A DNA stretch of 64,000 nucleotides from Congeria kusceri (lineage: Eukaryota > Mollusca > Bivalvia > Myida > Dreissenidae): contig CM051036.1 in assembly GCA_027627225.1 (NCBI GenBank), forward strand, positions 39,752,926 through 39,816,925. The letters run 5' to 3'. The position numbers and the translations under genes are program-made. Shown here piece after piece: positions 1-12,200 of this stretch. The notes beneath the pieces are model-generated. The model was not told the DNA's origin. It did no database searches and was given only the letters and a program-made list of their open reading frames with translations. The stretch's first letter is position 1, and each line of letters starts with the position of its first letter.

Positions 1-2
1 AG

Positions 3-86
3 TTTTGCTACTTTAACACACCGGAGAACTACTGTCCGTGCGCCACGAGGTGTCACACGAACGGTTTCTATGGAACATGTGTTTAA
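3..86 (+). CDS. Last codons of a cysteine-rich protein gene (partial)
   Basis: The plus strand reads open from the window edge for 27 codons and stops at TAA (84-86). The peptide contains five cysteines (FCYF...ENYCPCATRC...YGTCV) and looks like the C-terminal end of a disulfide-rich secreted or extracellular domain. An AATAAA lies 174 bases after the stop, which fits a terminal exon with a short 3' UTR. The family cannot be named from 27 residues, and the upstream exons are outside the window. A chance open frame is possible. Confidence 0.4.
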   Translation, partial: FCYFNTPENYCPCATRCHTNGFYGTCV

Positions 87-259
87 CAACATGACTTAAG
101 TAACATTTGCATGTCATCATATTTCATCATTGTGTGGATATCATATGTTGTGTTTTTGTTGTAATTGAAAATTTGTTTATCACACTGAAAATATACATTG
201 AAATAATTGTGTACGCATTTAAATGTTAGTTGCAATGTATAATGTACATGTGTATATGA

Positions 260-265
260 AATAAA
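260..265 (+). terminator. Poly(A) signal AATAAA
   Basis: Canonical AATAAA, placed 174 bases after the stop of the partial plus-strand exon. It would end that transcript near position 280-290. The minus-strand coiled-coil gene ends in the opposite direction just beyond, so the two genes are convergent. Confidence 0.4.
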
Positions 266-451
266 AGCCTGATTAATCCGTTGTTCAATATATTTTTAGG
301 TATAATATAAGGTATATAGACTATAATGCACGTAAGCCGCCAAAGCAAACCCATATATCAGCGTGTTATAGTTGTATGTAACAGTAACATGAAAAACCAA
401 TTCTATGCTGTATAAGAAAACTCAAATTACAAGAAGAGAATACTATGACAG

Positions 452-457
452 TTTATT
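452..457 (-). terminator. Poly(A) signal for the coiled-coil gene
   Basis: The plus strand has TTTATT, that is AATAAA on the minus strand, about 215 bases after the stop codon of the coiled-coil gene. It is the nearest canonical signal and gives a short 3' UTR. Confidence 0.4.
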
Positions 458-673
458 AATAAATAATACAACAAATGTGTTTTCAAAATGTTTGTTAAAT
501 GTGTCTTTTGCACATATAATGTATTATTTAACATTCCGGCAGTTTAACTATCGCTATAAAAGTTCAATGTCAAATGGTCACTAGGGGTCACCCTTGTGAT
601 AAGGAATCCTCATACTAGACTATGTATACTATGTAGCTTGTAAGATTAGCAACACCTAAATGTCAAAAGGTAA

Positions 674-3452
674 TTAAGGATCACCCTCTTGATAAGGAAT
701 TGTCGGCGGTAGCGGCGGGATTGTGGTACCCCGGCGGCCGGCGGAGGCACCACCACGTGATATAAGCCTCGTCTTCTGCCTTTCGTTTTCTGTACTAGAT
801 TTGACCCTCTTTTTTGACCTAAATACCAGTAAGTCACCTTTGGCTTTGTTCAGTTCCTTTTGCAATTCTTTTATCTTTACAGTGTGTTCCTCTTCGGCTT
901 TTAATCGTCTGTCTTCAAAGAACTTTGCCTTCTTTTCAGAGATTTTTGTTATTTTTTGTTTTTCTTTCACTTTCTCCTTTAGTGACTCATTTTCATTTTC
1001 TAAAGCGGCAATTCGTTCATTTTTTTCTTCTACATCCTTAACTCGCTTGAGGCGATCCTTTTCAAACTCGCGTTTTATTTGCTCTCTTTCTTTTACATTC
1101 TCGATTTTGAGTGCTTCAACGCTAGCTTTCAATGATGCGTTTTCTTCCTTCAGTTCTTGCACTTCTTTCCGAAGAGTCGATAACTCTTCAATGGCTTCAT
1201 CTTTCACTCTCAACCCAACTTGATTTGCAAGTGCTTCGTGTTCGGCTTTTAGTTGCTCCACTAACAGATCAGCCATGTCCTTGGTGAATGTTCTGCAATA
1301 TTAGTACAAAATATACAGGTCACTGAGTTGTATCCGCTTTTGTATTATTTTCAATGAACAATGATTATTAATTATGTGTTACAATTCTATGTACGAATTA
1401 TAACATCCCACTTTGTGAGGAAATTAGCACCTACAACATTTAATATTATAGGGGATTATTTTTGTACATTGCAATGTATGTGTATTTAGTGTAGCGTCTT
1501 AAGGGTAGCCACATGTACATGTATATATGTTTTATTTACTTAAATTACAGTTATAACTACTCACCCTAGACCCTTCGAAAGGAGATCCATTATCAGTGTC
1601 TGTGTCAGGCCTACAACATAGTATATGAACGCTTAAAGAATCATTTATATTCACGCCAGTTTTCATTAATTGAGTAATAATGAAGACAATATTCAATTAC
1701 TATAGAAACCAGTTGAGGTTATCATCGAATTAAAATTACACAATATTAAATATGCAGAACAATAACAAAACTTGTGAACTAACTTTATTGTCCTTCAAAG
1801 ACATTGATATTACAAGGATCCTGACTAGCCAAGTCGCTAGGCCTTGGAGATGGAGTGTTTAACATCTATTTCATCAATATATTTCAGCAAAATTGAATGA
1901 CAAATTAAGTTAAATGTTTTTAGCCTTAATATGAAGCAGGTAGGGGTTAACTACTTGGAATTACTCTGATTATTGAGGCCATTGTCAAACCATTAAATGA
2001 ACTTTTCCAAACCCTGTACATTTTCTGAACTTTAACTACATTAATACTGATATCAGAGAGAAACGGACTTACCATTGTCGATATGTCTCGGAGAGGGCCT
2101 TACTCCATTTGGGGAACGAACGCTGACTGACGGCTGTTCTGACTGTGCACTTCGCTGTGTAACATTTTCCATTTCAGACCTATCCCCTCCCACAGGCACA
2201 GGTCTGACTCTTGGGTCAAAGGACTGGCGGACAGAAGGATTTTCGTACCAAGCCCGATGATCAGTTCACGGTGATTTGTCCTTGCCGTTTGATCTGGTTT
2301 CGGTTGTGCGATTTGAACAGTCTTTGTGGTTGGGGTATTGTTAGTTTTGTGGGCTGTTTGCTTCGGGTTGCAATGAACTTGTTTCCTGTCACGAGGACGG
2401 ACTGTCTCTCGGCCTGTTTTCGCCCTTCCGTGTTCATTTGCTGACCTTAAATCAGGTCCTAACTAATAGGGTACTGCATTCTTCATTATATTGTTATACG
2501 ATATATTTCATACTAAGTAATAATTGAAAAATACTAAGTATTATTCCAAAAGAACAAGGATATAAACACAGTAGAGCAATGCAATTTGGAAGTTAACCAT
2601 AATAAATTATGCAATTTAATATTGTGTTATCGAATACATGTCATAAAATGTTACTAATAAAACTGATCACAGAACTGTGATAATAAATGTCATGTGTAAA
2701 CATGACAAATAAATAAGTACTCACGACTCTTTCGTTAAAACGCTAGCCATAGTATCTTCTTTATCAACCCGTTCCTTTTCCCTATCTTCCCCTTCTTCAA
2801 TGGCTTTGGATAACTGAGAATATGGTGGGGGTGGATGTGTAAACTCAGTTTCCAGACTGATATTTGCGTCTTCCGATATTTGTTCCCTTCTCTTTCCTCT
2901 AGATTGTTGAGCATAGAGACTAAATTCATTTGCAATTAAAGCAAACTCATCAGTCTTATGCTGTGATGAAACATACGTCGCGACACTTCCACTTGTTTTA
3001 TCAGTATCTTTTGTGCTTTCGCGATGAGTATGCAAACTTGCTAAGCTGTGTTCGAGATCATATTGATTATCTTCTTTTTCTTGGTAACTTTGATCATTGA
3101 TGTACATCGGATCAGTTGTTGCTAGTATTTCATCACGAATCTCGCCATCTGCAACATTCGAGACACTGATATCATCTGGGATGTTAAGCTCTTTTTCTAT
3201 GTTCTCAATAAGTTTATCTCCTTTTTGTTCCTTGTCGTTATGTGTTTCTTCGTCTAAGTTTACAGATAAGCCGTTTTCAATCGACAACTTATTGAGTGTG
3301 TTTTCTCCTGAATCTGACAAATGTCTGGACGGTGATTTAACACAGGATGATGCCACACCGGACACAAATGACCCGATCGGAACCGGGTATTCAAGCGCTT
3401 CCCAAGATATCGGCTTGGTACTAAAATCCTGGGACCTTCCTGTTATTGACAT
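674..3452 (-). CDS. Multi-exon gene for an unknown coiled-coil protein
   Basis: I do not recognise the family. Proposed exons: 3454-2725 (ATG at 3452 just after a TTGCAG acceptor, about 242 codons, acidic, with a PPPPYS motif near its end); about 2446-2073; 1599-1565; and 1279-674, ending in TAA. Donors GTGAGT, GTAAGT and GTGAGT are visible on the minus strand. The last exon encodes about 200 residues of Lys/Glu/Leu-rich heptad-like sequence (MADLLVEQLKAEHEALANQ...), a long coiled coil followed by a basic, glycine/proline-rich tail ending QEGDP. The small exon joins in phase (HIDN to DTDNGSPFEGSR). The second exon has two good reading frames that meet near 2262, so it contains a frameshift or an unrecognised intron. 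The acceptor of the last exon is uncertain: CACCAAG at 1280 keeps frame, whereas the better-looking ATTGCAG at about 1295 does not. A structural or scaffold role is only a guess. Confidence 0.5.
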
Positions 3453-3784
3453 ATCTGCAATTATATAAACACAAACATAAAAAATCAGCCTAAATATAAT
3501 GTAGTAATCGATACGACGAAGTTCACTAAGTTAGCAAAGACGGTCACAATATCAAACAAATGAGTATTCCAAAGTATTAAAAACAAAAAATATAGATCAC
3601 AGTTTACTATAAATACCACATAAATAAATGCAATGTTTTCACGTTACCTTAACTTCCACGGTATTCTTCATATCACTTTCATACTTGTTTGCTGGATACA
3701 CTCCATTGAAAGAATGACAACGGAGATACAAAACCGCCTTTAATAAACACTGTAGACAGTCATATCGATTAGACATATACCCGC

Positions 3785-3791
3785 CTTTATA
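3785..3791 (-). promoter_or_regulatory. TATA-like box of the coiled-coil gene
   Basis: The minus strand reads CGCGCTATAAAGGCGG here. TATAAAG would place a start site near 3755, followed by a likely non-coding first exon ending at a GTAACG donor near 3648. The coding start at 3452 then lies in the next exon. The position agrees with the gene model but no start-site data exist. Confidence 0.35.
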
Positions 3792-5170
3792 GCGCGCAAA
3801 CTTTTAAAACAATGAAACAGTTCGAGCGCATCCACACTTTGCGAACACTTGTTCTATTGTTATAATGTTATTGCGATATCTTTAAATTAACAACAAACAC
3901 GTTTTATTTTCATGGTTTACTAACGTTGGTGACTTTTCCATCCCACAGATCTATTACACACATTTAATACTACTTATTTTTCATGTTCATTGCATTTATT
4001 TCAAGTTATTTGCTTAGCTAGTTGCAAGTCATTAATATACTTGTATTGTACTAACAGAGTTGTTCGAAAAAGATATTATCAGGTGTTTGAAAACACACTT
4101 CGCATACCTCCGTTTCCTTTCAGATCAGCATTCAATTTATTCAGAAAACGCAATGCCAGAATATGAATAATGAAAAAAAGAGAGAATTAATACTAGTTTA
4201 ATACGTTTGTGATCAATGTTTACAAATGCTATCAATTTTTAATAAAATATAATACTTTATGAAAACATTAATACATAATACATTAGTCAACAACGTTTTT
4301 CGGATATATATACTATTATATATAGAGAGATTGAGAAATTTATTCAATGAAAAGTACAAACTCGTTACATGGGATTATAAATAATATTAAAAATATAGCC
4401 AACGCGTTTTGACAAAGCTCATCAGGGCATAATACAATATATCATAACGTCAAAATGTCATAGAGATAACGTCATTTCAATTATGACGTCATTACGTCAA
4501 CAATCGTTATATAAAATTTAATTGTGGTTTAAATATATGAATAAAATATTGTTCTTTCGCTTACCTAGCTGAAACACTGTCCGAAAATAATTTATAAAAA
4601 GGAAAAATTTGAAATTTCGGTTCAGATGTAGAACACTCATCCAGGTGTTTACTTGACTTAATTGTCGAATCTATAATTAATATATGAATAAATATCTTTA
4701 CATATATAAAGAAGACAAGCCCAAACTATTTTATTAGTTTTAGTAAACCATTACACTGTAACAAATTGTATATACGTACATTATAAATTAAAAAAAACAC
4801 ACACATTTAGAAATTGAACAATAATAATTTGAACAGATTTATATATCACAGATGAAATACACTACTCGTATAAACAAGAAATATATTCAAAAAAGATATT
4901 TGGCGTCTATGGTAACTTTGAAAATAAGGACTCTAAGGAATATCTATTTAACTCGCTACATACATATTCAAAACTGATATATGTGTAACTGATACATTTT
5001 CACTTATAATTTACTATCTATTTACTTACCTATCGCATGTAAGACTATATCAGTACGACACACACTACCCTCATACTATATCATACTAAACCCTTTAAAA
5101 ACATATCGTTTTCATAATATTTATCATATTATTCTATGTTGTTTTTGAAACATTTCAACATAAATATATG

Positions 5171-5208
<38 letters not shown>

Positions 5209-6201
5209 TAAATAACGATTATTAAAAAAAAATCAGGGTAAAGAGAGCAGCACAAATAAACAATTAATGCGTTGATTGCAGCCATGGATGCAACGAGTAC
5301 GGTAATCGGTTCATATACGGCAAGCTACTAGTGCATTTCTTTCCAAAGCATGCACATACAATTAAATGTTTAAGAGGTTTTTGTTTGGATAGATAAATTG
5401 TTAATTTGAAAATATTATGTCGACAACGATAATTTTGTCCAGTTTCTTGCCTATTCATTGGTATAGTTTATAGCACAGAAAGATGGACCTTACACTGTCC
5501 GAGAATAAATCGTTAACGATCGTAGAATCGATTTCCCATAGAAATTAACGCCGTTAATGCGGTGGGGGTCACAGGTTCCTGTTACAACCTTTACAAGAAA
5601 AGCAATGATGCCTCGAGTATCATATAGGGGGCCGTTAAAAGCGGAAAATAAAATAAAAAACGGGTATGATGGAGTTAATAAAACAGTGAACTCATATTAT
5701 CATGGGAAACAAACAAGTATGAAATTTAAGATACATTCAGTCATTATTAATATCTGTATTGTGAATAAACAGATCATACCGTAATTATGCTCAGTTCTAG
5801 AGTGTATGTCGAAGAGATGTTTATAACTTAATTTTAAGCGCTCATGTACACAATTTTGAAATTTTTATCCAAAACATGATTAAACAATTATTGGCAGACA
5901 TTAAACCATTATTGCAACTTTGCATTCCCTCAATTCTCCCGCACAAGAAAATCTGTCCAATTTAATTATGGTATTCAATTTAACCGCTGCATAGTTAACT
6001 TATGGCGCCAAAGTTTTAACCTTTCATTGTTGCACATTTCAAATGTGATCTTAGACAGCTACGCCTAAAAACTACATCGCAACAATATTTAAGGAAAACG
6101 TTCTCGCTATAAGTTTCTCATAAACAGTTATACATATGTGAATTAATACACATATGTTACACATATGTTTCGGAATTCCAACTGCTATAATACTGAAAAG
6201 T
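3792..6201. other. Intergenic, no gene seen
   Basis: AT-rich spacer between the promoter of the coiled-coil gene and the 3' end of convertase-like copy A. It holds a run of 41 T (5176-5216), short ATATAT patches near 4310 and a possible transposon remnant near 4335-4440. Short open frames here have no recognisable sequence. Confidence 0.5.
5176..5216 (+). repeat. Poly(T) run
   Basis: Forty-one consecutive T. It may be the poly(A) tail of a minus-strand retroposed sequence, but no element body could be recognised next to it. Confidence 0.7.
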
Positions 6202-9200
6202 TTACAAAGTATTTGACGGCACACGTCTCGCAGGTTTAAGAGGTAAATGAGGTGAGTTTTTGTAGATAAATATCCCAATCACAATGAAGATAACAACCGG
6301 GTACAAAACCGCCATTGTTGCTCCTACTGCAGACTGTGTTCTTTCCGTTGTTCTTTCCGTTGTTCTTTCCGTTGTTCTTTCCGTTGTTCTTTCCGTTGTT
6401 CTTTCCGTTTGTGTTGGGGCAGTGCGTCGATTTGTGTTCGTACCATAAATTGTGATTGATGAAACATTGGCATTGAGCAGATTCCCATCTGAAATATCAA
6501 TAATACGTATGTATGCTTCGATTAAATAATGGTGATATTGTGCATATACGATCACACATATATGCTCTGTTAATTGGAAATAAGATCAGAAAAAAAGTAA
6601 AGACCGAAAATGAAATGCGCTACAAATAGCATAAAACAATCACACACATTGGTTGGATTATCGCGCATTACCTGCAACGCCCATTGTGACCGTCCATAGG
6701 CCTCCTGCGTTTTCACCCCAGAAATTAACTGATCTCATCAGGACATTCGAAATGTTGTCGTCTGAGCTCATTTGACCTTCTTGTACCAGTATGGACCTAG
6801 TCCCATTAGGGGAGGTCACATACACACTGGTCATGTCGGGATTTGACGTCTGACAAGTGATCAAGACATGAACTTGTTCAACCGTTGATACACAGGCGGA
6901 TGTGTCAACGCACGTATTGTCAAACACGAACGAACATATGGCATTACTGCAACTAAACAAAGTATACTAGTTAACTTGAAGAAACGTACACTTTTTAATG
7001 TTGACAAATAAAGTTTAGTAATGTTACTTTTTTTCAACAGATATATAAACAAATATTCTTTTCTATGGTAAATCTTAAAGCAAATTAAGCGAGGCAGCAA
7101 CTCGTCCCCTTTAATAAAATATACCTTTTGTGGTGTTGATATATTTCTGCAACAGATGATAATGGCTCAACAGTCTTCCATGATTTGGCTAGAGATATAG
7201 CCGTCACAGCGTTAATTAAGCCAAATCCTAACGAGTTATGAACTGAAATATATTTCCACATATAAAAATCAATCTTCATTTATTGTGAATAATGTGTTCT
7301 CTGTGCATACACAGGTTACACCGTGGATGCAGTTTGCCACAATACGAACACTCACAAATTTATAAATATACGTATCTTAAGAAGAATGTTATACTGGGAT
7401 ACAAAGTGTAAAGCTAATAAAAGATACAGTATCATAGGATTGGTCTAGGATTTCTTACAATATTTCCCTGCTGCGTTTCGTTTAAAGTGGGGCGATTCGG
7501 AAACCAGCTGCTCGTGTTGGGAAGATTGTACAATGATGTGCATTATATCTCTTGAAGTTAGGTTGGAACTGGAAATTCAAAGATATCTTCAACAGGAATA
7601 TTCTATATATTTGGGTTTAACAATGTATTTTATAGGCTAATACGTATGGAACGCCGGGACTGTCTAATTTTGTCATCGGTTGTGTTGTTATGTTGGCAGT
7701 ATATGTTATTATGTCAAACTCCAATGTTGTCTTGTCATTCATTATATCGGTTCATTTTGTCTACTCATAATGTGAGTTTGTCTATCGCATGTGTTATTAT
7801 GTTATGTACACGTGATATTTTGTCAATGCATGTGGTTAACTTGTATGCAATGTGACTTGTTATGTCAAATTGTTGTGTTGTTATGTCAAAATGTTGTGTT
7901 GTTATGTCAAATTGTTGTGTTGTTATGTCAAATTGTTGTTTTGTTATGTCAAATTGTTGTGTTGTTATGTCAAATTGATGTGTTGTTATGTCAAATTGTT
8001 GTATTGTTATGTCAAATTGTTGTGTTGTTATGTCAAATTGTTGTGTTGTTATGACAAATTGTTGTGTTGTTATGTCAAATTGTTGTGTTGTTATGTCAAA
8101 TTGTTGTGTTGTAATGTTAAAATGTTGTTTGATCTTGTCAAGAGAGCAAGTTAACATGTTAGTGCAGGGCGTGTTTTTGTCAGTGAAGTGCGTCATTATG
8201 TCATGTTTAAAAGATGTAATTGTATGCTGTTGATTTGTTCACACTATGTCTTATTATGTCCAAATGCTGTGATATTAATTCAAGATTAGTCATATTTTCA
8301 AATAATAAAATAAACTTGTCAGAAGTATATACTGTTATATATTGCACCCAAGATGTTTTGTCAATGCTTGGTGTTGAGTTTTCCAGATAGTGACTCATTT
8401 TTTCCAACCACTATGTTAATATGTTAAGAACATGTTTGTCTTGTCGAAAAGTAGTTTGTTTTGGTCAACATATAAAATTATTATGTCATTTGTACGAGTT
8501 GTTTTGTCAATGAATGGTGTTAATTTGTCCAGACAGCGTTTCATTTTGTCCAAATACAAATATGTTGCATACATTTCGCGTGATTTTGTTAGTAAAGAAT
8601 GCTATCATGTTAAGCCCACACTCTGTTTCGTCAATTATAAGTTTTATTTTGTTGTCACAATGTCTTATCATGTCTAAAGTAAAATCATTTTGTTCAAGCG
8701 GTATGTTGTTTTGTTTCAATGACATGTTGTTGTTGTTGAGCAAACTATAGCATACACTCGCTACAATTGCGGAAAGCACCGCACATTGACACAATACCGA
8801 CACGATTAGACATAAAGGCATGCGTGAATGACATTAAAGTCGATAAGTTAATTTGAGTTCTAGACATAATGACACGTCTTTTTGACATAATAACTTATTC
8901 TTTTGAAAAGTTCACCTGATCATAGCGCATGATAACACAATGTTTTAGCACAATGACACGTCTTGTTGACATATTAACATTATTCTTTTGACAAGTTTAC
9001 CTGATCATAGCACATGATGAAACAATATTTTAACATAATGTCAGGTCTTTATGACACATTAACATATTTCTTTTTCAAGTTCACCTGATCATGATGAAAT
9101 AATATTTTAAAAATAACATAATGACCCATCTTTTGGACATAATAAGACAATCGTGAACAAGCCAACACCAATCATGACGACATAAGACCGTCATGGCGTT

Positions 9201-12200
9201 CCATAATATGGTATGAAATATAGTTTTGTATATTAAAATATAAAAAACCTAAACTCACCCGCATTTTTCCAAAGCAAAATCAAATAAACGGACAGATTTA
9301 TTGCACGATGCTATACCACAATCAAAGCGCTGAAAGCATTGCAGTTGTTCGCTATTGCATAACAGTGGGCACACCATAGACAGTCTGGGCATTCAGATAG
9401 GGATGATATAAATCACCTTAAATACAGTGGTTGTAAATGTTTAATCGAAAACGTTAATTTACGTATTTACTATAACATTTGTTGAATTTTATAAATATTA
9501 CTTGATCATTGCTAAGCGATATATTCTATTCAAAAAGGCAAGTTTAAATACAATATTGCCTCGTAAACATGTCAATCAAATTTTGAAATAAATATATCGT
9601 TATTATGTAATTATTGTTTTCACAATTATGCCGCTTTGAATTGTGTCAATTCAATATGTTTAGCTAAGGAATTTAGGTCCATTGTAAATCGTACGCAACA
9701 AATTAAAACGTAATCCGGTGTAGAAACTAGATAAGGTCACTTTCAGCAGCTTAAAACTCTGTACGAGTACACTATATTTAAAGCCTTTAAAAAATCAATT
9801 CAAAATGAAAGAAAAATGTGGGGCAAGAAACCTAATGAGACAAATTATTTGTCCGATTTTCAATTGCATGCTCTTTCTTTGGGCTACAAACATATATTAA
9901 TTTAATGACATTCCTATTTGACATTCCGACATTAAATATTCATTACTAACACACATAATCTGAATGTACATGTATAATTATAGTGGAAAACGACAATTAA
10001 GACTTTCATAACCGGACACTCTCTGAGGAAGACATATGATTACGCTGTCGAAGATCAAAACCTGTGGAGTTCAACAAAACTCAATATTAACCTTAAAAAC
10101 AAACAAGATAATAAAATATTAAAAAATAGTAAACAATATATGAAAGACTGTGCTACAAGCTTTTCAACCGTATTAGCAAGTGTTTTAAGTTCTTTGAAGG
10201 GAGTTACTATAAAAATATTGTGTTGTTTTTTTGGAAATGCCTTAACATGTATTCCCTTTCAATTAAGTAAGCATCCGGAGTAGCAAAAGTGCTAAAAAAT
10301 ATGCTATCCACTAGGCTATTGACGCTACGACTTTCCACTTTTAAAATTCTCATATGATTAGTGTATCCGACTTCAATCGTGATACATCGACTATATCCGG
10401 AATGCTCCGTAAAAATCGACCGCTACTGCGTTTTAATCGCTACACTGGTCTTTATTGTTATAATGATGGCCACGTAAATAATAAAATGAGTTATAACTAA
10501 ACAAATTCATTACTCAACAGATAATCTCTACATAAGTCGGCGATAACGAGATGAATAGGTAAGGGTTATATTTTGTCTATTCGGCTCGCCTCTTTACCCA
10601 AAACTCTCATTCATTAATGTATAAGGGCGTTGCATAACGAACTATTTTATTGTTCTTCCGCGAGTACAATCATATTTGATCCTACATTGAAAGTTGTTGA
10701 CTTAAGTTTTCCCAACATGTCATGTTCTAATTAAATTCATTATCGTAATGATTGCCATTTAACACATTAAACGATATTCAAAACGGCACTTCTAACTTGC
10801 GCGTAGTTGACTGGCCTAAAGCTGTTAGGATCATAGTTCTTAGACTATTCAATTTTGGAATTGCGGTATCTTTAGTTGTTCTGCGAACATCTAAAAAGTA
10901 AGCTGCTGAGAAATACACTCACTTTGTCTGTAGCACAAGAGCCAGTATAGCAGAAACAAAAGCGGTAGAAGCTGATGTTCCGCCGAATTTTGTCGTACAT
11001 ATAAGATTCTTGATACCGGTCGTTGTGGTCTGGAAAGTATTTCCAAGAAAAGAAACAATGTACTGTAAGCCTGTAATACAATACATTTGTTTTAACAAAA
11101 ATACGATACATAATTATGTACATGAAAACATACACAATTACAATACAGTTACAATGTACTGTAATATGTACATGTATATCTTAGATACTTTATAATCCTG
11201 CGTGAAGCAAAACTTCATAGATAAACACTTTTAAAAGATACAAATATGTAGACATTTTATTTGTATATGAATCCTGTTTTTGAACGTACTATTCCCTCAG
11301 CCGCCAGTGTGAAACCGTGAGCCAGTGCTGATGTCAGCACAGCAGCGTTGTTGGAAACAGACGCCGTGACGCTTCCATTAGGGCCAACACCACTGACGAC
11401 GATCGTGTTAATATTATTTTCAAGACCACTACCGATTTTCGAAGAAGGATATACAAACAAGGTGCCTTTGCCTCGCCTTCCCTGGAATAAATAGTGCATA
11501 CATTGATATTCATGCATTAATACGCTGGCTTACATGGACCTTGAGCATTTGAGTCATTATATTATTTTTCGTTCATGACTATGTCATGCTCTCACAAGTT
11601 TCAACACATGACAACACCTTTTTTTTATAACATTTTGTTCATTTTCAATGATTGAAGAATAAACAATACTATGAATATCACAAACCTTTGTGGAAATATC
11701 AATTGTACTTGCTGCTCAATAAACTTGATTGTTTAAGCTCATGAAAGTTGGCGCTGCTCTGTTTATCATTAAAATCTCTGATAAAACTGAACAGCTGGCA
11801 TAATGTACCTATTTTCCCCTGAAATATCATTTCCAGACCTTAATGAACAAAACTGTCATCGTTTCTAAGTATTTTGCAGGTTAATAACATAACGCTAGTT
11901 GTAATCAAATGTTATCATCATTACATTACTTTAAAGTTTATTACAAGAACATACAGATTTCGTGCCCGTTTCCAACGCAGCGTCGGTGCCAATACTGTTC
12001 TTGTAAAATGTCCTGGGGTAACCATATGCATTCACGTAAATGGAGATTTGGTCCTTTTTATGTGCTAATCCACGAGCAATGTTGTCGCCTTCCACATTAA
12101 CGCTTTGATCAAGTATGTCCAAAAATGCAACCTTCATCACTGAAATACGATTTGATATTTGCACTTACGAATAAATGATAACCGTGGACACGTAATAACT

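Noticed and set aside
723..1223. Plus-strand frame of 166 codons opposite the coiled-coil exon
   Set aside because: Antisense shadow: Phe/Ser-rich reading of the complement of a Lys/Glu-rich coiled coil.
7765..8233. Long overlapping frames with repeated MSNCCVV or ITTQQFD
   Set aside because: Created by the 21-bp minisatellite, whose length is a multiple of three; they lie in an intron and have no start context.
7640..8740. CRISPR-like appearance of regular repeats
   Set aside because: Units are directly adjacent without unique spacers; this is a minisatellite in a eukaryotic intron.
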